A stretch of 64,000 nt of DNA from Spinacia oleracea (lineage: Eukaryota; Streptophyta; Magnoliopsida; Caryophyllales; Amaranthaceae). The DNA lies in NCBI RefSeq assembly GCF_020520425.1, contig NC_079487.1, positions 113,680,141 to 113,744,140 of the forward strand, given 5' to 3'. The notes below the pieces were generated by a model. That model was not told where the DNA came from, searched no databases, and saw only the letters and a program-made list of their open reading frames with translations. Of this stretch, positions 35,031 to 45,928 are shown in pieces; position 1 is the first letter of the stretch, and the number at the start of each line of letters is the position of its first letter. Both the position numbers and the translations under genes were made by a program.

Positions 35031-36736
35031 ATGGCCTCCATTATCATCCCTCTCATTTTCTCTCTTTGTTCGTTTTTCTCTATCATCCATGCTAGGAGGC
35101 CTGGTGTTTACTCCGGTGGCGGTTGGCAGAGCGCTCATGCTACTTTCTACGGTGGCTCCGATGCCTCTGGAACCATGGGTAAAAACAAATGTTCTATGTC
35201 CCGCCTTCTAGTAGTCTGTATGTTCTTTTACCATTTGGTTTTGGAAAGTCGGGACATTTCAAAACCGAACATACTGACTACTAGAATTAACCATAACTTA
35301 AATTTAATACTGTGATGAGTTATTTCTCGATTTCTTTAACATAAACTACTGCGATTAATATAACAGAGAGTACTTTTGTAATATTTAATTTTTTATTTTT
35401 GGAATTGTAGGGGGTGCTTGTGGGTACGGAAACTTATACAGCCAAGGGTACGGGGTGAACACGGCCGCACTGAGTACAGCCCTATTCAACAGTGGTCAGA
35501 GTTGTGGGGCTTGCTTTGAGCTTAAGTGTGCTGATGACCCGCGGTGGTGCCACCCAGGAAGCCCTTCCATCCTTATCACTGCCACCAATTTCTGCCCGCC
35601 AAATTACGCCTTGGCTAGTGATAATGGCGGTTGGTGTAACCCTCCTCGCCCGCATTTCGACCTCGCTATGCCTATGTTTCTTAAGATTGCTGAGTATCGT
35701 GCTGGCATTGTCCCTGTTGCATTCCGCAGGTAACATACCTTTGTCTCTTCTCTGTTTTTGCTCTGTTTTGAAACTGAAAAACACTGTCGTTTTGTCAGTC
35801 TATGTGACAGTTGGGAAAGTTGCGTCCGTTATAAACAACCCTTTTGTTATTTTGATTGGTAATTTTTAATACTCTTATAAATTATAATGGTGGTTGCTAC
35901 TTTTTCTCTATTTTCATTACAAACTTTTTTGTTTTTACAAATGGTTAAGAATGAAATTCTTTTTGTTTTAAAAATATATTCAACAATAAAAGTTTATTCT
36001 TGTCCCTGGGTTGGAAGTAAAATGAAAGACTTTGCTTGACATTTGCTCTAATGATAAAGGATAATTTGAAGTATATATTCCAGGTGCCTAATGATAAGAG
36101 ATAAATGATTCTTTTCAGATATGTATTTTATGCATAATAGGGTTATTTTAGTTAATTGATATGAAAATAGTTAATTGCTTTAGTTTTATTTAGTATGGTG
36201 AAAATGATTAGTGAATTAAATAGAAAGAGAGTTCATAGGCACCTAGGAAATGAGCCCTATATATCAATATTATTCATTTAAGTGATTACCCAACTTAAAT
36301 ATTATATCCGTCCCTAAAATATTGTCCCACGTATTTTTGTTTACTTTATTATGATTTTGGTGTATTCAATGGTAAGTAAATTTGTAGTTTAGTTAAATTA
36401 ATATTATTCTGTTTATTTTACTGCAGGGTGCCATGCAGAAAGAGGGGTGGTATTAGATTCACAGTGAACGGCTTCCGTTACTTCAACTTGGTGTTGATCT
36501 CCAACGTTGCCGGTGCTGGTGATCTAGTGAGGGCTAGTGTCAAAGGATCACGTACTGGATGGATGAGTATGAGCCGTAACTGGGGTCAAAATTGGCAATC
36601 CAACTCCGTTCTTGTTGGTCAAGCACTTTCTTTTCGTGTCACAGCTAGTGACCGTAGAACTACCACCTCTTGGAATATTGCTCCCTCTAATTGGCAATTT
36701 GGTCAAACTTTCATTGGCAAGAACTTCAGGGTCTAG
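35031..36736 (+). CDS. EXPA: Alpha-expansin (secreted cell-wall-loosening protein)
   Basis: Three exons: 35031-35178, 35411-35729 and 36427-36736, with GT/AG introns, giving 777 bases and 258 residues, the usual size. Residues 1 to about 21 (ending SIIHA) form a signal peptide. A GH45-like domain follows: cysteine-rich [29 protein letters not shown], the [18 protein letters not shown] block with the HFD motif, and [11 protein letters not shown]. The C-terminal grass-pollen-allergen-like domain includes SRNWGQNWQ and [14 protein letters not shown]. The block just before HFD is the mark of the alpha class. Expansins disrupt non-covalent contacts between cellulose and matrix glycans at acid pH in the wall, without hydrolysis. 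The intron positions match the two commonest alpha-expansin introns. Nothing looks broken. The number within the family cannot be set from sequence alone. Confidence 0.95.
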
Positions 36737-38180
36737 AAAATTGCTTAAATGTACCCCTTTTGCTGTCTTTTGTTTTGTTACTTTGGTGCTTATTTTTCTT
36801 CCCATGGTTTGAGGGAAATGGGAGGAAAACTTGGGGGTGTTTTTTTTTTTTTTTTTTTAATCTTTTTATAGTCAAGTGTTTTGACTCCATAGGATTATTA
36901 TAGTGTGTTTGAAAAGAAAGAATTCGAAAATTTGAAAAAATGGTAGAAAGTCGAAGCGGCTTAGAAAAATGTTCTTCTAGCCCGCGGCTTTGATTATACT
37001 AGGTTGTGTAATATTTGACCCATATATATGAATACAAAAATTTCATTTTAGGTAATTGGAGTGGTTGCCTTCCTTGATCATATGCTTGATTTGCGTTCTA
37101 GGTCAAAAAGGTAACAATATGGTGGTCTAGTACTCTAGTAGGGTTAGTGGATAATGGAAAAATAGAGTGGACCAATGATCCAATACAATACCTAATTAAG
37201 ACCTTTTTTTTTATTTACTCCATCAACTTTTACATCGGAAAGTCTCTATTCTGTGAAGGTGCTTCTATTGTATAAGCGACAAGAAGGCAGGGGAAGTGCA
37301 CGAAAACTATCCCTCCAAGCTCAAAATAACAACTTCACTTAATTCCGCAACTTGGTAATTCATCCAATCAACATAAAATAGGCAACTTTCGTGTGCGTTA
37401 TAAACTGTGCTCGAAGGGTTTTGCTTCAGGGAACCCCAATTTTGTAAGAAATGACCTTATATAATTTCTATTGTGAACCACACCTTTATGTAAATCTTTT
37501 TTGCAAAAGGCAACCTAAGAAAAGTTTCCAACATGATTGACTTGCGTCAAGCAGCACGTGTGACTTTCATATTGCTACATTTTCAATAAAACGCATGGTT
37601 AAAGTGAAGTTTATTGTGAATTTGTGATAGTGCTCGATTTTGATATATTATGCCGTGTTCAAGGAAAGTTGTTTTATTTCCACTAAACATGCTCGTTTTC
37701 ACAAGTTAACGTGTAAAATGAAGCCACACGTGTTTCTCACGTGCAAGTCAATTGTCGGATAAGCTCACCCAATGCCGAAACTTCCCTTTGGGTGTCTTTC
37801 GCAAATAAAATAAAATAATTACAAGTATATATAAGGTACTTTTCTCGCAAAATTTAGACTATAAGAGGTCTTTTTCGGCAAATTTGCTGCAATATGGTTG
37901 TAAACCAAGGAGAGCAGCATCCAGAAAGCAAGAATGGTGCTTAACATCACTTAGTCCGGAGAGCATCTAAGCGCATTGAACTTGCTAATAGAGTCCTTAA
38001 CATTAGTCCTTTATGTGGGTTGTGGATTTATGGTATTACTTTATATTACTCCGTAACAGTTATTATTAACCAGTTGGGTAGATAAACATCATAATAATGT
38101 GCAAAAGCTTACATATGCAACAGGAGAAGTCCATGTAACTCAAGCAGGTTAGTCCGATAGTTGAAATAACCAATCTAGTA
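36737..38180. other. Expansin 3' flank and intergenic DNA
   Basis: A T run at 36841-36858 lies in the likely 3' UTR. A short conserved-looking frame near 37948-38010 (HHLVRRASKRIELANRVLNIS) has a stop just upstream and no recognised family. Nothing else is supported. Confidence 0.4.
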
Positions 38181-38189
38181 GTCCAAGAA

Positions 38190-38358
38190 AATTGCAAATA
38201 AGTTTGTGACTTTGGTTTTCCTTGAAACATTGCAATATTATTGTTATCATCATCAAAGAACACATGTTTATGAACATTGCAAATAAGTTTGTGACTTTGT
38301 TTTTCCTTGAACGTTGCAATATTGCTATCATCATCAAAGAACACATGTTTATGAATTT
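38190..38358. repeat. ~83-bp tandem duplication
   Basis: Two adjacent copies of ttgcaaataagtttgtgact ... atcatcatcaaagaacacat ... gtttatgaa, differing by a few bases and a 3-base indel. Confidence 0.85.
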
Positions 38359-38359
38359 C

Positions 38360-39340
38360 AATATCGAAATCTACGATTACAAACCATCAAATTGAACCCA
38401 ATTTCAGAAAATTGTATTCATATCGATTACACTTAACAAATCATTTTTAAAGAAATTATCATCCAATTATTTAATTGCATTCATCTTTTAGTCCAAAATC
38501 ACAGTATCCCAACAAAAACACGAACTCTGCTCCTGTTTACAACACAAAAAATTACGGAGTAATAAATTAAAGAAGAATTAAATTAAAACAAACAAATTTA
38601 AAAATCAGTAAATCAAATTAGATAAAAAGGGCTCATATCAAGTGTATTTGGAGAAATCAATCATAGTAGGGAAGATGAACAAACCCATCAATCTAAAATC
38701 CGAAAACCCCACGGAAAGATAAAAAGAAAGATCTGCAAAAATGCCATAAAAATTACAGAAAGCTCAACCTATGAAAAAAAGGGAGCGGCATTTTTAGCAA
38801 AATCAAATCCTTAAAACTCTCCTTGAAATTCATCAAATATACATTAGATTGAAAGAATTAGTTCGCCCCTACTCCACCCTCTCTCTTTATAATCACAGCC
38901 CCATCAAATTTAACCAGAAGGTCGCGGGTTCGATTCCGGAATATAATACACATTATAAACACATACACATACACACACAGACATACAGAAAATTGAGGAA
39001 AGAGAAAGAGCAAGACGAAGGAGATGGTGGTTATGGCGGTGAAGAGAGAGAAGGTGTTGAAAAAGAGTATAATCATCGCCCTTATTTAAATTTATTGGAT
39101 TGATAAAAACTAAATACTGATTATTTATTTTTCAAAAAGGAAAATAAAGAGAGATTACCTTGCTATTTGCGGAGAAAAATGGAGGAAAGACGGCGGCGGA
39201 GAAGATGAGGGTTTGAGTTGAGCGGAATAGTGTGCTAGGGTTTTACCAAGGATTATGGATTTTATGGAATGGATTTGTGCCGCCACGGGGGCTTTTCAAT
39301 GGGCTTTTGCGATTTTGTTGTAGGTCGATGAGTGCTTATA
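38360..39340. other. Intergenic DNA with a possible minus-strand leader exon
   Basis: Around 39160-39245 the minus strand reads a CT-rich, ORF-poor stretch (ccctcatcttctccgccgcc) followed by a donor-like caag|gtaatctctc. This resembles the 5' UTR exon of a plant housekeeping gene, but I find no coding exon to its left to pair with. An isolated B-box-like word (gcgggttcgattccgg) lies at 38926-38941. Confidence 0.3.
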
Positions 39341-39830
39341 CTTTTTTTTTTAAATCAGAAAGATACAATAAAAGTTAGGATAGTCTTATCTCAAGACTGC
39401 ATCCTAACTTATCTAAAGATAAAAAATAAGAAAATTTACTATCTATGTATGGATCAATTTCTTGGTGTGTTTGTATGCGATGACCTAAGGCGGCAACATC
39501 CCTATAAATGTGACGAGAAGAAATACTATTAAAATTATTCAAAAGCTGTTTGACATCATTCATCAATACTTGTATCTTTCACGGGCATTGAGTTTTTCCG
39601 TGCAAAATATTTATGATTAATAAATTATCACCCCCAATGAAAACATGTCGTATATTTTTTTCGATGGCTAATAGAAGACTATTACGAAGAGCTGTAGCTT
39701 CAGCAAGAATCGGAGAGGATGTTCCAAGATTATAGGTTCGACTAATAATGTTATTTCCTAAGTGATCTCTAATTACTACACCAGTTGTTCCAGAGTTGTT
39801 ACTTGTTTTGATGCAGGGATGTCGAAAAGG
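39341..39830 (-). mobile_element. 5'-truncated LINE tail with RNase H-like domain
   Basis: Reading leftward from about 39810 the minus strand encodes NSGTTGVVIRDHLGNNIISR, then AEATALRNSLLLAIEKNIRH, then GGDNLLIINILHGKTQCP. A stop follows. After it come MNDVKQLLNNFNSISSRHIYRDVAALGHRIQTH. This is the C-terminal RNase H-like region of plant LINEs (RVT_3 type). The T run at 39341-39352 would be its poly-A tail. It has at least one in-frame stop and lacks the reverse transcriptase, so it is a dead 5'-truncated copy. Confidence 0.75.
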
Positions 39831-39834
39831 GGTG

Positions 39835-40898
39835 GCATAAATGGGATTCGATCTCGAGTATAGGAGTATTTTCTTTTCAATTAAGGATAGGGTACCAAAC
39901 TATCAATCTGGCATCGACTTTGAACGTGAGATATTGGTAAAGTTGAAACTAGAGTTGCGCACGTGTGAGCCCACGTGCCTCGTGTCTCAACATGACAAGA
40001 AAAAGTCATCCCACGTGCCGAACCCTGTCAGTAGGCCCATATTAATTTTAAGACTATTTTGTTAATAGGATAAAAGTAAGTGTGCCAACATACAAATTGT
40101 GTAGTTATGGTCGTACCGTGCTCGTGCTAAGTTTTTAAAATAGTATCCATGAATGGCCAATGGCCCATCAGCGTACCTTTCGTGCCATCCGGGCTTACAA
40201 TGGGCTTGTGCCGTCTCAAGCAAATTTCTTGCTTGGCTCAAGTAAACCGTATGTTGGCCCGGCCCATCGCCAACTATAGTTGGAAAACTCCTTGCTAGCT
40301 GAGCTAAAATACTCAATGGTTATACTAGAATTAACTAAATAGTCAAAGTTTTACTTGGATATCAATAACTTTTGGCCATTTCGTTGTAATAATGATTAGA
40401 GGTCGGAAAAGTGTAATTTTAGCAAAGTGATTTCATTGCTTGGATATAATTTTGTAGTTCAGTGTTTTGTGTTATGGCAAAGTGATGCCATAACAGTTTT
40501 GGCTAGGAATTGAACAAAATTACCACGACTATTATTGCAGTTGTTTTTGGTGCAGGAAAAAGGAGCTTTTGAGTTTTGAGTAAGCTATCGAGTACATTCT
40601 TTGATCTGAATGTGAGACCAATATATACACATAGCTAGTCGGATCCATTATCATTGCAAATACTGAAAGCATACTTGACAACACTTCTTTTTTAACTACA
40701 ATTTTCTTCCTTCCTACTCCTTTAATCAATGTAGCCGCTAAGCAGCTAAGTAACATCAACAACTACGTACTGCTTCTACTTCAAGGTTAGTAAGGCTACC
40801 CTAGTACCCTTCCTGTATAGGGTGTATTAAGAAAGTCCTAACAAGTTAATAACGCGATCCTTGCCTTGCATAACATAACATAAAAGTCTAGCTACAAG
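39835..40898. other. Intergenic DNA and 3' flank of XH gene A
   Basis: The 84-codon frame at 40062-40316 is made of sequence rich in cacgagc/ggcccat words with no domain. Nothing else is supported. Confidence 0.4.
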
Positions 40899-43847
40899 TT
40901 ACCGCCTTTTGCGTTTGTGAGTTTTGAGCTGCTGGATAATATACCCAATAACCTCCTTCAGACTGACTTCCCTTTCCTCCCTGATATTCCAAATTTTAGG
41001 AACTGGATACCTCCCACTGGGATTATACTCATTCAGCTCCACCAATGCACTTGTCACTGCGTTGTATACTTTCTCACCCCATTCTTTTCTCAACTCTTCA
41101 AGCTTCTCATCGCTCTCATCAATAATGGCCTGTCATGATCACTTAGAATCACAACTTAGTTTTTGATTTTCTGTGCATGTCAGAAACATTAAAACTTAAT
41201 TAATGATCATAATGGTAATCTAAAGAAACTACTAACCTGCAGGTTCCCATTTATTGTAGTGTGCTTGAAAGGATGCCATTGTGAATCTTTCAGATGATCT
41301 TCCCAAAGTGAACATACTTCAGCACATTTAATCCCTTGTTCTTCTTTAGGGAACTTCTCAGAACATGCATCAAGGAAAACTTTTGAGTCAAGTTCTCCCA
41401 TTCTTTTTATCCCAAGCATTGTTCTGTCATTCAGTACTGATTGCAGACCCTGAAAGGGGATAATGCAGATTTTCAAGGATTTCTGCAGTTAGCTTTTCCA
41501 CAAGATAACATCAAGAGGGAGGGAGGAACATACACTTAACAATTCTTGCTGAGCATCTAGAAGTTCATTGTTGCTTGCTCGCTCCTTGAGTATAAGAGTT
41601 TGGTTGAGGTTTTGTAAGTAAAGCACTTCTTCTGTTTTATCCTCCACTTCTCTCTTCAGAGCATCAATATCAATGTTTGTACTACCTGTCACTTGCTATT
41701 CAACCAATTATTCTCATGTTACGTTTGATTCGATAAACCAATAATACATCCAAATAACTGCACTGCAGTACAATTTGCAAAATTCAGATCTATGTAACAT
41801 ACAATAGACCTAGCAAAGTTGTCTCTTACCAGACCCAAACCCCAGATTTACCGGGCTTAACAACCCATTCACCACCTCTAATTCAAATATTGCAACTCCA
41901 TATTTACAGAAGAATTCTGGGGTAAAATTAGGAACAACTCCGCATGGCCAAATAGCATACGACAACAAATTACATACTGGTTTTGGCCTTAAGGGTAACA
42001 ATGCAAAAGTTTCAGGTTTCCTGTGATGGAAAAAAGGTTTCAGGAATAAGTATTAGCATGTACAACCTAGAAGGCGAAATCTGGAGATGAATATGGCATG
42101 AAAAACTATGTATTGTATACTTGGTATTAGCATTTCACATGTACATATTACTCACAACAATTGCACGATAATACTCATACGTTTTCCTTCTGAAGTCTAA
42201 AATTTCAAATAATGTACTAATGTTGAACTAACCATTGAACAACTCTGTCCCTCGTTACTTTGAGGTCCATCCACGCGTTTTGCCAACAGAACATGACTAA
42301 GCTCCTTTTTGACAGAATTCAGGTCAGATTGCAGCCTTCTGTTTCTTAGACCTAGGCTCCGCAAATTTACTTCTCCTAAAAGATTCAACGAAGTTAGCAT
42401 CAAACTAAAAACCATCATGTCAAACATGTCAGAAAATCTGCTCTAATGCTCTTACTTGCAAAAGTTCCATTTTTTTTTTCCAAAACAAGAACAAACCTTG
42501 GATGTTTAATTCATGCCAGTAATCTCTCTCCTCCACCAGCTTTCTAATATCAGTATACATCTCACTACAAGTGTGCTTCAGGTCAACAATTTGCTGATGT
42601 TTGCAATCAACCTCCTCCATGAGGCTAATAACTAGTCTTGAAGATTTTGTACAAGCTGCGTTTTTCTTTTCGTGATCCTGCTCCAATTCTTTGATCCTTT
42701 TATTTTGGTGCTCAATCTCTTGAACAAGGCTCGTGACAAGTTTGGTAAGAGAAACACAATCCTGACCGTTCTTTTGTTCTAATTCCTCTATTCTTGAATT
42801 TTTGTCTTCTATCTCCTTACACAAGCTTGCGATTTTTTGATCTTGCGTGGATATCGTGTTTGGCTCTCTATCGACAGACTTGTGGATGTAACAAAGGTCT
42901 CTGCACCATTGGTACTCGTATATGTTAGAACTAACTCAACTTGCGATCAGAATCATAACAAAAGAACAGTTATATATGATGCTGGAAGTTCAGTTGAAGT
43001 TTTGTACTCCCTCTATCTGGAATTAATAATCACATATTCAAGAACCACAAAACAAGTAGTAATTAATTTGTAATTTGTATTGCCCTTCCGGCCTTGCTCA
43101 TTTGCACCCAAAAAAAGAATCACAAAAGAAGTAGTGTTAAGTGTTAACTACAAAGTGTTAATGATTGGTTGAACCACAGAATTGGCATTACCATGGGTTT
43201 TTGTAATGACTTTCTTCCAAATTTACAACACAAATCCGTTCCCATTACTAGCATTTATTTAATACCATCTACCAAACCAGCCTGTCACTCCTATAATTCC
43301 AAGTAAGACTTATGGACTTGCAACAACTAGCAAGTAGTAACTCAGTATTTCCACCCTCAATTCCTTTGCCTTGCAAACAGGCAAAACATGTCTTGCTTTA
43401 AGGTTTTTCAATAGTTGAAGAAATTCGAAGTGATGTTCCCAAAATTTCGAGTTTTGGACAATGCTAACAATGTTAAACATCAGATTTCCGACATTACAGT
43501 AAGAAATGTTACAAAAGCATTTTCGAGGACAATTTTACTTTCATTTCAGTAGAGGAAAATTGGGTCCGCCATTACAGACCCACACCATAACACATAAATA
43601 CACCCACATTTTTCAATTTTACCAAAACTTTTGAAACAACACTAGGAAATGATGCAGAAAACTGATAGAATACTAAAAACAGGAATTGTAAAAATTAAAA
43701 ACCCACAAAAATTGGAAAACAGATCATGACAATTTCTGCAGATAGTGGGAAGGAGAAGATTGAGAGAAAACCTGAAAGGGAATTGCAGTTAGTTTGATGA
43801 AGATGTGTTGTGTTTGAGCTTATTACTTCTGCAGATAATTCCTCCAT
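40899..43847 (-). CDS. XH unit A: IDN2/FDM-like coiled-coil protein without XS domain
   Basis: Six exons by eye: 43847-43772, 42841-42497, 42375-42233, 41695-41534, 41449-41237, 41129-40899. They give 389 residues with consistent phases; the exon 2 acceptor is the weakest border. Residues about 26-190 are coiled coil with three copies of an LVxSLxxEIxxKNxxIxELE motif. Residues about 190-242 hold LYLQNLNQTLILKERASNNE, as in FDM proteins. The XH domain follows (243-389): GIKRMGELDSK, LWEDHLKDSQWHPFK, IIDESDEKLEELRKEWGE, ELNEYNPSGRYPVPKIWN, ending THKRKRR. In Arabidopsis IDN2/FDM proteins act in nuclear RNA-directed DNA methylation: XS binds dsRNA, the coil dimerises and XH contacts partners. 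No zf-XS or XS is visible here, and exon 1 starts its own MEELSAEV. A SINE fragment lies in intron 1. Confidence 0.8.
43066..43117 (+). repeat. SINE 3'-end fragment in intron 1 of XH unit A
   Basis: tttgtaatttgtattgccct, then tccggccttgctcatttgca and an A run, matches the 3' body of the SINE at 31972-32098. Confidence 0.6.
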
Positions 43848-43849
43848 TT

Positions 43850-45476
43850 TCACGAAATTTTGATACAAAACCCAGAAAATATTACTATGAAGGTGACGTT
43901 TTTATCAGCATTGATCACTTTGTGGGGTTAGAATTTGTGGGAAGACTAGATGAACTTTATTATGTGCAGCACATTTGTGTTTTAGGAGCCCATGCTATAC
44001 TGCTAATTTGCTATGCGCTTTAGTCTTGGACTCTTGGTACGTGGGGTGCACAGTGCACACTGTGACACTGGTGGTAATAGCCTAATAGGTCATATTTTGT
44101 TGGTCCATTCGATATATACCCTAGACTCTTACATACACAGCTATTATTTTTTGTTTACGGAAAAACTCGTTAACATTAATGGTTAAAGAACATCTTTTAG
44201 TTAACATTAGCCTAATCTAGTAATTAATTTTGTCTAATAATGTTTTTAAATTATCTTTGATATTTAATTATTGAGTGCAAATAATTCATAATCAAGGATG
44301 TACGAGTAACAACCATACGTATTCAAAGTTTCTTATAATATTTTACGGTACATTTTCACATGGTCCATGAGAGACATACCAAGTGTTTAGTGTCCTCCGC
44401 TGCACACTAATATGCAGTTATACGTCGTTGTCGAAACGGGAAAAAAAATGCAGTTATACGGTAATGTCCCAGTCCCACTACATGAACTGTATGGTGATCT
44501 CCCACATCCTAAATTCCTAATATACATACAACTTATGCTTATAGATCAAGCGAATCCCAGGCTATTTAGTATTTACATAATGATTCTTAAGGGCACAAGA
44601 GTTTACAGACACCAGCAGCAACAAAGTTTCCATTAAAAATATTGGTAGATGAACTACTTAGAAAGGTGATACGAACCAAGGATACCAATATACTAATAAC
44701 TCATGGTACATCCACATCAAAGCTGCTACCACCAACATTTGCTCGATTATGTTACAGGATTTACGTTTCTGCCTGATCCGGCTGTTGGAGCACTCTTGTC
44801 TGCATTACACAGAATAGAGAAAAACTTAACGCTTGGTACTGTACAATTTGCATAATTGGTGAATTGATCAATCTTCTCACCAAGTTTCAGGTCAAACGAA
44901 TTGAGTAATGATTAATGAATAGCAAAGTGAGGTGAGTCATGACTTTTGCAGTCACAACAGAAACATATTCCCAGTTATTATTTACAAATCTCTAATTATC
45001 CAGTATCCCTTGTGCATGTGATACCATAAAGCTTTCAAGCAACATGTTCCTACTCAATCAGGTCATAGGTGATAAGTGTCAACAACAAGGAATATTAATA
45101 AGACTAATGGAAAGTTCCTAATAAAGATGAATTTATCTCCCGGGAGTGGGCTTGGTTGGCCATTGTCAAGGGTAATTTTGTAGTAACTGAAAGCAGAGTA
45201 CCTAAGTTAGTTAATGCATACATCAAGGTTGCTTGGAGGAATTGATCAGACATTCAGATCTTACTAAGATCACTTAGTTTGAATCCAACAAGCTAGGTTT
45301 CTACTTCTTGGTGTGAGGTTTCCCTTATTCTCTCCCTCACTTCTGAGGTCTAGTCTAGTTGGATCCTTTGCTTACCATCCAAAAAAACAGGATACCGCGC
45401 ATGTAATAAAGCATAATGTAGTCAATTTTGTTCCCTAGCAATGGATCCTTTGGCCGGTCCTGGAGATGTACAACAC
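43850..45476. other. Intergenic DNA between XH units A and B
   Basis: The first bases are presumably the promoter of unit A. No other gene, RNA or transposon end is recognised. Confidence 0.4.
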
Positions 45477-45479
45477 TTG

Positions 45480-45735
45480 GGCTCCGTTTGGCATGGTGTA
45501 AAATGTTTTCGGTGTAAAATGATTTTCCATGAAAAACATTTTCCATGATCATGAAAAATGGTGAGGAAAGGTGGAAAAATGGTTTCCCTTCCTTTCAAAT
45601 GGAAAAAGTTTTTCCATCTTTCAGGGAGTTAAAGAGAATTATTTTCCATCTCGTGCCAAACCAAACAACGTAAAATGATTGAAAGGGGGGAAATCGTTTT
45701 TCATGAAAACGTTTTACACCCTACCAAACGGAGCC
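45480..45735. mobile_element. Tourist-like MITE, copy 2, 256 bp
   Basis: Ends ggctccgtttggcatggtgt and acaccctaccaaacggagcc are inverted repeats of about 30 bp with a few mismatches. They are flanked by the 3-bp direct repeat ttg (45477-45479 and 45736-45738). It is the same family as 4407-4747. Confidence 0.8.
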
Positions 45736-45928
45736 TTGGTAGTGACAGTCTTTCCGTAAGTTATCATTTCATTGAGAGCTAATACAATTGTAACCAATAG
45801 CTAGAAGTGTCACTCTCCTCGAATTACGATTGTAAATAACAAAGTAAAGCATGGCGTTTCTACCATATGATGTTTTAAAAACGAAAAAAAAGGCTTAAAA
45901 TGGTAGTACAAGGTGAAATTTGTACCTA

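Noticed and set aside
37948-38010. Short protein-like stretch RRASKRIELANRVLNIS
   Set aside because: It has an in-frame stop immediately upstream and no continuation, so it is too short to call a gene or a named fossil.
38926-38941. tRNA-like T-arm sequence gcgggttcgattccgg
   Set aside because: It matches a Pol III box B well, but I could not find a box A at tRNA distance nor pair the stems, so neither a tRNA nor a full SINE is supported.
40062-40316. 84-codon minus-strand frame with GDGPGQHTVYLSQARNLLET
   Set aside because: It has no recognised domain, splice partners or close start context. The sequence is made of repeated gcacgag/ggcccat words of a kind common in plant repeats.
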